The translations under genes were made by a program, and so were the position numbers. A stretch of 7,951 nt of DNA, from positions 1 through 7,951 of the forward strand of contig CAMOUZ010000050.1 in NCBI GenBank assembly GCA_946626795.1. Direction: 5' to 3'. Position 1 is the stretch's first letter. Every line of letters starts with the position of its first letter. The notes under the pieces are model-generated. The model was not told the origin of the DNA. It was given only the letters and a program-made list of their open reading frames with translations, and searched no databases. Shown piece by piece: positions 1 through 5,081 of this stretch. The stretch comes from an uncultured Clostridia bacterium. GTDB lineage: Bacteria; Bacillota; Clostridia; Christensenellales; CAG-1252.

Positions 1-89
1 GGTCGCTGACGCGCCCATCCGGCTGGATTGTTAAAGCGGCGAAGCCGCAAACTCAGAGTGCGAAATACAGATTATAATAGAAACGAATA
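1..89. other. Left-edge non-coding or gene-end region, unassigned
   Basis: No gene can be assigned here. The first 60 bases are GC-rich and then give way abruptly to AT-rich sequence. Two forward frames are open from the window edge: one stops at 32-34 and the other at 75-77. Either could be the tail of an upstream gene, but 10 to 24 residues are too few to identify. A TATAAT hexamer lies at 73-78, just before the ATG at 90, but no acceptable -35 element precedes it. No good ribosome binding site is visible before position 90. Confidence 0.5.
36..48. repeat. Small GC-rich hairpin (5-bp stem, 3-base loop)
   Basis: GCGGC at 36-40 pairs perfectly with GCCGC at 44-48 around the loop GAA. On the + strand it is followed by AAACTCAG, so it lacks the T-run of an intrinsic terminator. 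On the - strand the hairpin is followed by TTTAAC, so it could be a weak terminator of a leftward transcript, or part of a dispersed repeat. The structure is directly visible; any role is speculative. Confidence 0.35.
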
Positions 90-645
90 ATGACGAATCC
101 TGAGATTATACAACTTTTAAAACAATATAGAGTCCACTTGCTAAAGCTGGATTCATATGCTGAGTATGACTATCAGGAGACAAGAACGTTTCTGAATAAG
201 AACCGTGCTTTGGTTCAGCGGATTTTGACCCGTGCAGGTACACTGCGGTTCATAGATGTAGCCCCGTCACCCATGTTCGGTGGATATATGATGCGGAATG
301 TCAATCCGATGGACTTAATATTTGACGCACCTTATGGTCTTGATATTCACAGTCACCTCTCTGATGTTATTGAACAGACGATAGGCATCATAGAAGCCAA
401 TCCCGATTTTGCAGCCAAGTTGGAAGCAAAGCCTAAAATGGATGAGCGTGACTATGATGTGTGGTCATTGATTCATCCTCAGATTGCTGAAGTATCAAAG
501 AAGCGAATGAACGATGGCTATTATGCAGACGCTGTTGAAGCAGCTTGTAAGGCGGTAAATACTCGTGTCCGAGATTACGTTCAAGACCAAACAGGTGAAG
601 AGTTAGATGGTGCTGGCTTGATGAAAAAAGCATTTTCACCAGGCA
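90..645 (+). pseudogene. TIGR02391 (Hypoth_Ymh) family gene fragment, C-terminus missing
   Basis: This is the 5' portion of the chimeric frame. From recall of the family, the segment ending in GLM-KAFSP-NPI is normally followed by about 60 more residues. These include a G-I-R-N-P-x-A-H motif, the HEPN-type R-to-H signature presumed to be the active centre. Nothing like that follows here; GH130 sequence takes over at residue 186. The fragment therefore lacks the presumed active motif. Its base composition is more AT-rich than the sugar-utilisation genes (AGA, TTA and other A/T-ending codons are frequent), so it belongs to a different genomic neighbourhood. It could be a broken defence-type gene or a piece of another contig. 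The family assignment rests on recalled consensus and was not searched. Confidence 0.6.
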
Positions 646-1538
646 ATCCTATCATCAAGAGAAATCCGATAGAAAATGTTACCCGCATTTTCAATAGCGC
701 GGTCGTTCCGTTCAAGGGCGGCTTCGCGGGGGTGTTCAGAGCGGAGACCAAAAACGGCATTCCGTATCTGTATTTCGGAAAGAGCTCGAACGGCATCGAC
801 TTCACCTTCTCGAAAGAACGTATCGTTTTCCATAAGAAGGACGGCGAGGCATATAAATTCGAGTATGCTTACGATCCTCGCGTCGTGAAGGTGGACGGCG
901 TCTATTACGTCATTTGGTGCGACGGGCAGAATGGGCTTCCCGTGCTTGCCCTCGGCAAGACGACGGATTTCGAGCATTTCGATCTCGTTTCCCATCCTTT
1001 CCTTCCTTTCAATCGAAACGGCGTGCTTTTCCCGCGCAAGATCGACGGCAAGTATTATCTCTTGTCCCGTCCTTCGGACAATGGACACACGCCTTTCGGC
1101 GATATCTATATCTCAGAGAGCCGTGATCTCGAATATTGGGGGCATCATAAGCTCTTGATGCAACGCGGCTACGAATGGTGGCAAGGACTCAAAATCGGCG
1201 CGGGTTGCGCTCCCATCGAGACAAGCGAAGGCTGGCTCCTTTTCTATCACGGCGCCTCGCTCACTTGTAATGGGTACGTGTATAGCATGGGCGCGGTCAT
1301 CCTCGATAAAGAGGACGTTACGAAGGTGAAATATCGTTGCGGAAATTTCGTTTTGACGCCGGAAGAGGATTATGAGACCGTCGGTTTCGTGCCGAACGTC
1401 ATCTTCCCGTGTTCCGCCTTGACGGACGCCGAGACGGGACGCATCGCCATCTATTACGGCGGCGCGGATACCGTCGTCGGACTTGCCTTTACGACGGTTG
1501 ACAAAATAGTGGATTATATTATAAAATTTAAAAGATAA
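90..1538 (+). CDS. Chimeric ORF: truncated TIGR02391/Hypoth_Ymh N-terminus joined to GH130 glycoside phosphorylase/hydrolase
   Basis: This 482-residue open frame combines two families that do not normally occur together. Residues 1 to about 185 resemble TIGR02391 (Hypoth_Ymh), a HEPN-like family of unknown biochemical function often linked to phage or abortive-infection settings. The recognisable part is W125-x-x-x-H129-P130, the 'YxxAVEAxxKAVNxRV' helix and 'GLMKKAFSP'. Residues 186-482 are a GH130 protein, a family that phosphorolyses or hydrolyses beta-mannosides. The start is the ATG at 90: an in-frame stop at 78-80 prevents extension, and no clear ribosome binding site precedes it. Both parts are incomplete at the join, so one functional bifunctional protein is unlikely. 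An in-frame ATG at 621 (M178) could give a 305-residue protein that is nearly all GH130, but its ribosome binding site is weak. The open frame is certain; the biological reality of the fusion is doubtful. Confidence 0.8.
   Translation: MTNPEIIQLLKQYRVHLLKLDSYAEYDYQETRTFLNKNRALVQRILTRAGTLRFIDVAPSPMFGGYMMRNVNPMDLIFDAPYGLDIHSHLSDVIEQTIGIIEANPDFAAKLEAKPKMDERDYDVWSLIHPQIAEVSKKRMNDGYYADAVEAACKAVNTRVRDYVQDQTGEELDGAGLMKKAFSPGNPIIKRNPIENVTRIFNSAVVPFKGGFAGVFRAETKNGIPYLYFGKSSNGIDFTFSKERIVFHKKDGEAYKFEYAYDPRVVKVDGVYYVIWCDGQNGLPVLALGKTTDFEHFDLVSHPFLPFNRNGVLFPRKIDGKYYLLSRPSDNGHTPFGDIYISESRDLEYWGHHKLLMQRGYEWWQGLKIGAGCAPIETSEGWLLFYHGASLTCNGYVYSMGAVILDKEDVTKVKYRCGNFVLTPEEDYETVGFVPNVIFPCSALTDAETGRIAIYYGGADTVVGLAFTTVDKIVDYIIKFKR
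645..1538 (+). CDS. GH130 family beta-mannoside phosphorylase or mannosidase (start lost)
   Basis: This part of the frame would act on beta-linked mannosides in the cytoplasm; no signal peptide is visible. GH130 members are five-bladed beta-propellers. Numbered in the fused frame, visible family hallmarks are F-N-S-A-V-V-P-F near residue 202, the catalytic-acid motif YDPRV with D262, N308-R-N-G-V-L-F-P-R, S326-R-P-S-D-N-G-H-T-P-F-G-D338, an IETSEGWLLFYHG stretch, and GFVPNV from 432. About 297 residues are present against roughly 310-340 in relatives, so perhaps 10-35 N-terminal residues are missing. The group contains both phosphorylases and Bacteroides beta-1,2-mannosidases; the sequence alone does not tell me which this is. 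The last 40 bases carry a near-consensus promoter for the downstream transporter genes. GH130 beside an oligosaccharide importer fits mannan or mannooligosaccharide use. Confidence 0.85.
   Translation, partial: NPIIKRNPIENVTRIFNSAVVPFKGGFAGVFRAETKNGIPYLYFGKSSNGIDFTFSKERIVFHKKDGEAYKFEYAYDPRVVKVDGVYYVIWCDGQNGLPVLALGKTTDFEHFDLVSHPFLPFNRNGVLFPRKIDGKYYLLSRPSDNGHTPFGDIYISESRDLEYWGHHKLLMQRGYEWWQGLKIGAGCAPIETSEGWLLFYHGASLTCNGYVYSMGAVILDKEDVTKVKYRCGNFVLTPEEDYETVGFVPNVIFPCSALTDAETGRIAIYYGGADTVVGLAFTTVDKIVDYIIKFKR
1498..1525 (+). promoter_or_regulatory. Near-consensus sigma-A/sigma-70 promoter inside the GH130 3' end
   Basis: A perfect -35 hexamer TTGACA (1498-1503) is followed after 16 bases by TATAAA (1520-1525), matching 11 of 12 consensus positions. 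The predicted transcript start is near 1531-1534, at the GH130 stop codon. That leaves about 50 bases of leader before the first permease at 1585. The spacer and -10 contain the palindrome TTATA-T-TATAA (1514-1524), which may be a binding site or only AT-richness. The local sequence is much more AT-rich than the coding sequence around it, as expected for a promoter. This is directly visible; activity is inferred. Confidence 0.6.
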
Positions 1539-1584
1539 ACTTGCTTTTTCGACGGACGATTATAAGGAACAGGTTTTTTTAGGG
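1539..1584 (+). promoter_or_regulatory. Short leader of the ABC transporter operon, with unusual ribosome binding region
   Basis: These 46 bases separate GH130 from the first permease. The best Shine-Dalgarno match, AAGGA at 1564-1568, is 16 bases from the ATG at 1585, which is farther than normal. AGGG at 1581-1584 directly touches the ATG and is too close. A run of seven T lies between them (1574-1580). No hairpin precedes this run, so I do not call it a terminator. No in-frame ATG, GTG or TTG lies between the upstream stop at 1522 and 1585. Confidence 0.4.
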
Positions 1585-2535
1585 ATGAATAGAAAACTTA
1601 TTATTGATAGGAACAGTCCGCTGAATGATTTCGGGGGGAGAGTGAAGAAGTCGAGATACCTTCTTCTCATGATCATTCCCGCGATCATTTATTACATCGT
1701 CTTCTGTTACGTGCCGATGTACGGTATCTTGATCGCATTCAAGAAGTATTACCCGAATGCGGGCATCTTCGGAAGCCCGTGGGCGGATACCTCCGGTTTC
1801 GGAAACTTCGCTTTTATTTTCGAATCGGACAAGTTCTGGCAGGTCTTGCGTAACACCATCTTGATCGGCCTCGGGAAGATCGTCATCAGCTTTGTGGCGG
1901 CGCTCCTCGTGGCGCTCCTCATCAATGAGATCCGCCTCCGTTTCTTCAAAAAGACCGTGCAGACCATCGTCACTTTCCCACACTTCCTTTCTTGGGTCAT
2001 CGTGGGCGGTCTCGTGGCGAATATCTTCGGCACGGCGGGTATCATCAATAACACCATCGCCGCGCTGGGAGGGGAGAGGATCCGCTTCATGGCGAATGAC
2101 GGCGTCTTCGTCAGCTTGATCTTCGGCACGGACGTCTGGAAAGAGGCAGGGTGGAGCAGCATCATTTATCTCGCCACGATGGCAGGCATCTCGCCCGAGC
2201 TCTATGAGGCGGCGGATATCGACGGCGCGACGCGTATGCAGAAGATATGGAATATCACGCTTCCCGCCATCAAGCCCACGGCGATCCTTCTTTTGATCCT
2301 TTCCGTCGGCGGCATCCTTTCCGCCGGTTTCGACCAGATCTTCAATATGTATAATTCGCAGGTCTATGACGTAGCGGACATCCTCGATACGTATATATAC
2401 CGCACCACCTTCCGCGAACGCGTAAATGCCGGTATCGGCGCGTCCGTAGGCTTGTTTAAGTCCGTTGTTTCCTTTATCCTCGTCATCATCGTGGATAGGA
2501 TCGCAAAGCTCAGCGGCGAGAGAGGTATCATATGA
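1585..2535 (+). CDS. Carbohydrate ABC transporter permease, LplB type
   Basis: This is one of two membrane subunits of a sugar ABC importer. The 316 residues match the usual length of LplB-like permeases (COG4209, binding-protein-dependent transport domain PF00528). The N-terminus shows the typical first helix ending in YVPMYGILIAFKKY (about residues 24-52). Further hydrophobic segments lie near 88-115, 123-150, 165-195, 230-255 and 282-306. The ATPase-coupling loop is clear: E208-A-A-D-I-D-G214, followed by I-T-L-P. The ATG at 1585 has a poor ribosome binding site. A GTG at 1642 (residue 20) would give a shorter, family-like N-terminus, but the GGAG before it is only one base away. The gene ends in a 4-base ATGA overlap with the second permease, implying translational coupling. 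Substrate is inferred from GH130 and the neighbouring lipoproteins: probably beta-mannooligosaccharides or a related oligosaccharide. Confidence 0.93.
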   Translation: MNRKLIIDRNSPLNDFGGRVKKSRYLLLMIIPAIIYYIVFCYVPMYGILIAFKKYYPNAGIFGSPWADTSGFGNFAFIFESDKFWQVLRNTILIGLGKIVISFVAALLVALLINEIRLRFFKKTVQTIVTFPHFLSWVIVGGLVANIFGTAGIINNTIAALGGERIRFMANDGVFVSLIFGTDVWKEAGWSSIIYLATMAGISPELYEAADIDGATRMQKIWNITLPAIKPTAILLLILSVGGILSAGFDQIFNMYNSQVYDVADILDTYIYRTTFRERVNAGIGASVGLFKSVVSFILVIIVDRIAKLSGERGII

Positions 2536-3440
2536 GAAAGTTCGAGAATATTGCGTATTTGCCCCTTCGCCCGAAGGGGAGCACCTTCGACAGGCGTATC
2601 GGCCCCTTGGATTGGGTCATCTTCGCCATCTTGCTCCTCTATGCGATCATCATCATTTATCCTTTCTATAATGCGCTCTTGATCTCCATCTCCCCCGAGA
2701 AGGTGTATCTGAATACGCCCTTCCTCCTTTATCCGAAGGAGATCACGATGGATAATTACACCACGGTCTTTTCGAGCACGCAGCTTTGGTCGGGCGTGAG
2801 GATCACGTTGATCCTTCTTTTCCTCGGCACGGCGTATCAGCTCTTCTTCACGGTCATCACGGGTTATGCGCTCTCGCGTAATAAGTGGATCGGCAAGAAT
2901 CTCGTGATGAATATGATCCTCGTTACGATGTTCTTCGGCGGCGGCCTTATCCCGTATTACTTCCTTATCAAGAATCTCGGGCTTTATGACACCCTTTGGG
3001 TCATGATCATCCCGGGCGCGATCGATACGTACAATATGCTCCTGATGAGGAATTACTTCGCGTCCCTCCCGCCCGATCTCGAAGAGTCGGCGAAGATCGA
3101 CGGTGCGAATGACGTCCAGATCTTCTTCAAGGTGTATTTGCCGATGTCCCTGCCGATGCTTGCGACGATCGGACTCTTCTTTGCGGTCGGTAATTGGAAT
3201 AGTTGGTATAACGGCATGCTTTTCGTCGAGACGCAGTCTTTGAAGCCCTTGCAACTCGTCCTTCGTGAGATGATCACGACGAGCGCGAGCTCGGTGGAGA
3301 CCCTCGGACAGAAAGCCACGTATTCAGAAGGCTTGACGATGGCGAGCGTCTTCTTCTCCATCGTGCCTATGATGTGTTTTTATCCCTTCTTACAGAAGTT
3401 CTTTGTCAAGGGCTTGGTAGTGGGTGCTATAAAAGGTTAA
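2532..3440 (+). CDS. Carbohydrate ABC transporter permease, YtcP/LplC type
   Basis: This is the partner membrane subunit of the importer (COG0395, PF00528). The 302 residues are normal for YtcP-like proteins. An N-terminal D-W-V-I-F-A-I-L-L-L helix (about 19-41) leads into IYPFYNALLISIS, a typical opening. Other hydrophobic segments lie near 85-110, 122-145, 150-170, 208-235 and 268-292. The coupling loop reads E184-E-S-A-K-I-D-G191, then Y-L-P-M-S-L-P; the first alanine of EAA is replaced by E/S, which is common in this subfamily. The C-terminus FFVKGLVVGAIKG is characteristic of YtcP proteins. The start ATG overlaps the stop of the first permease, so translation is probably coupled. An 8-bp inverted repeat lies inside the gene about 30 bases after its start. 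Confidence 0.94.
   Translation: MRKFENIAYLPLRPKGSTFDRRIGPLDWVIFAILLLYAIIIIYPFYNALLISISPEKVYLNTPFLLYPKEITMDNYTTVFSSTQLWSGVRITLILLFLGTAYQLFFTVITGYALSRNKWIGKNLVMNMILVTMFFGGGLIPYYFLIKNLGLYDTLWVMIIPGAIDTYNMLLMRNYFASLPPDLEESAKIDGANDVQIFFKVYLPMSLPMLATIGLFFAVGNWNSWYNGMLFVETQSLKPLQLVLREMITTSASSVETLGQKATYSEGLTMASVFFSIVPMMCFYPFLQKFFVKGLVVGAIKG
2562..2579. repeat. Perfect 8-bp inverted repeat near the start of the second permease gene
   Basis: CCCCTTCG (2562-2569) and CGAAGGGG (2572-2579) are exact reverse complements separated by CC. In RNA this would fold as a GC-rich stem with a loop widened to at least four bases. It lies in codons 11-16 of the second permease (L-R-P-K-G region). There is no following T-run, so it is not an intrinsic terminator. 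It could lower ribosome flow or stabilise the downstream transcript, or be chance. Confidence 0.4.
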
Positions 3441-3455
3441 TAAACGGAGGTATTT

Positions 3456-5075
3456 ATGAAAAAAGTCTTATTGATCATTCTTGCGCTTTCCATCGTGATA
3501 AGCTGCGCCGCCGGCTTTGCCGCTTGTTCGAGCAAGGACGACGAAAATGTCATCACCATCAGAAACTTGTATTTCAATGATTGGGACGGTAGCGACGATT
3601 ATACGAAGATGCTCGAAGAGAAATTCGGCATCAGCTTTAAGGTCTCGTCCTATTCTTGGTCGGATTGGAGCGAGCAGGTCTCCGGCAGCGTGAATGCAAG
3701 GAAGCTCCCGAATGTCTTCCAAGATGACGTGGATAGCTATAACTTCGCGAATACCTATCGTTTCTATGCGGAAGACGGCGACGTGAAGGCGCTTCCCGAC
3801 GATCTCTCCAAGTGGCCGAATGTCAAGGCGCTCATCGACGGTATCTCGGACATCGAGCATTTCAAGATCGACGGCAAGCTCTATGGTATCCCCGTTGCGA
3901 AGAATATCAAAGGCGGAAGCGAGGATTTCGCGCCGTTCACGTATGTGTATCGTCGCGATTGGGCGCTCGAACTCCAAAGCAAGCTTTCTTTCCCCGTTCC
4001 CGCGGATGACGTCTATACTTGGGCGCAGTTCAATGAGCTCCTCAATGTCTTCTATCAAGAGAAATGCGGCAGCGGAAACGTTTATGCCCTCGCGGACGTC
4101 GAATGGGGCTTCCCATCGGTCATCAATTTCTATAAGGACGCGCCGCACTGCTTCGTTTACGGAGCGAATGGTAAGGTGGTCAGCAATTACGCCACCGATA
4201 AGTATCTCCAAGGTCTCGCCGTCGCGAAGGATCTCGTGGATAGGCAGATCTACGGTTATCCGCAGTACGAGTCCAATGAAGGCGACGCGAATAAGGCATA
4301 TTACGGCGGCCGTATCGGCGTCTTTTACGAGAACCTCTCTTTGACGAATTACACCACCCTTCGTAAGCAGATCAAGAATATCAATCCCAAGCTCTCCACC
4401 GAGCAGATCAATAATATGACCGCCATTATGAAGGTGCAGGGCCCCGACGGCAAATACACCTTGGAAGGGCAGGAAGATTGGTTCTCGATGACCTTCTTCT
4501 CCGCCAAGATCTCCGACGCGAAGATGGAGAAGATCCTCGACATCATGGATTACCTCCTCTCCGAGGAAGGCACGCTCTTCGGTCTCTACGGCGAAGAGGG
4601 TTATGACTATGAGAAGGTGCGCCTCGACAGCGGCAAAGCGTATGATTATAAGTGGAATGATACCTATGGTATCAAGCTCCTTTCTTGGACGAAGGAGACC
4701 GGCACGGGAAATTATGTGAATCCCTTCAACGGCGCGCGTTATCTCCGTTATACCTGCACGCTCGGCTATGACATCATCGATAAGGATCCCTTGACCGACG
4801 CCACGGCGTACCCCATTTTGAAGGCTTGGACGGATTTCATGCAGGCGCAAGAGACGGCGGGTCAGCTCCGCGTTCTCCGTGAACCCGCGGAAGTGAAGTG
4901 GCTCGCCACGGAGAAGAAGTCTCTCTATGCGGGCGGTATGCTCGAAGACGCGAATGCTTCCGTGGAGACCTATCTTTACAGCGAAAAGTCCGACCTCGAA
5001 AAGTATAAGAAGGAAGTCACCACGGGCACTTGGACGACGATCTTGGATGAGATCAACGCCGCTCTCGGTAAATAA
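3456..5075 (+). CDS. Extracellular solute-binding lipoprotein of the sugar ABC importer
   Basis: This protein captures oligosaccharide outside the membrane and delivers it to the two permeases. The N-terminus MKKVLLIILALSIVIS is a lipoprotein signal with lipobox F21-A-A-C24, so the mature protein would be lipid-anchored at C24. At 539 residues it belongs to the large LplA-like group of family 1 solute-binding proteins that accompany LplB/YtcP permeases. Typical features include LEEKFGISF near residue 55, a K-I-D-G-K-L-Y-G-I-P segment near 138-147, a R-R-D-W-A-L-E segment soon after, and the C-terminal DEINAALGK. Many Trp and Tyr residues fit sugar stacking. A good ribosome binding site, GGAGG at 3446-3450, lies 5 bases before ATG 3456, only 15 bases after the second permease. 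The exact sugar is unknown. Confidence 0.92.
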   Translation: MKKVLLIILALSIVISCAAGFAACSSKDDENVITIRNLYFNDWDGSDDYTKMLEEKFGISFKVSSYSWSDWSEQVSGSVNARKLPNVFQDDVDSYNFANTYRFYAEDGDVKALPDDLSKWPNVKALIDGISDIEHFKIDGKLYGIPVAKNIKGGSEDFAPFTYVYRRDWALELQSKLSFPVPADDVYTWAQFNELLNVFYQEKCGSGNVYALADVEWGFPSVINFYKDAPHCFVYGANGKVVSNYATDKYLQGLAVAKDLVDRQIYGYPQYESNEGDANKAYYGGRIGVFYENLSLTNYTTLRKQIKNINPKLSTEQINNMTAIMKVQGPDGKYTLEGQEDWFSMTFFSAKISDAKMEKILDIMDYLLSEEGTLFGLYGEEGYDYEKVRLDSGKAYDYKWNDTYGIKLLSWTKETGTGNYVNPFNGARYLRYTCTLGYDIIDKDPLTDATAYPILKAWTDFMQAQETAGQLRVLREPAEVKWLATEKKSLYAGGMLEDANASVETYLYSEKSDLEKYKKEVTTGTWTTILDEINAALGK

Positions 5076-5081
5076 GGAAAT

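Noticed and set aside
73..78. TATAAT hexamer before the ORF at 90 as a promoter
   Set aside because: No reasonable -35 hexamer lies 15-19 bases upstream, and the resulting leader would be only a few bases long. It is kept as a note in the edge region, not called a promoter.
90..1538. Bifunctional defence-plus-glycosidase protein as a new system
   Set aside because: Both domains are truncated exactly at the join: the presumed R-N-x-x-A-H motif and the GH130 start are missing. Base composition also changes there, so recombination or misassembly explains it better.
1541..1580. Terminator between GH130 and the first permease (T-runs at 1545-1549 and 1574-1580)
   Set aside because: No stable GC stem precedes either T-run, and a strong promoter plus operon-type context lies here.
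2364..3254. Long - strand open frame (296 codons) across both permeases
   Set aside because: It spans the junction of two certain permease genes and is full of R/D/E repeats; no domain is recognisable.
3468..4850. Long - strand open frame (460 codons) opposite the binding protein
   Set aside because: The sense gene has a signal peptide, ribosome binding site and family motifs. The antisense reading is a repetitive charged/isoleucine-rich sequence produced by codon bias (few TTA, CTA and TCA codons in sense), without a recognisable domain.
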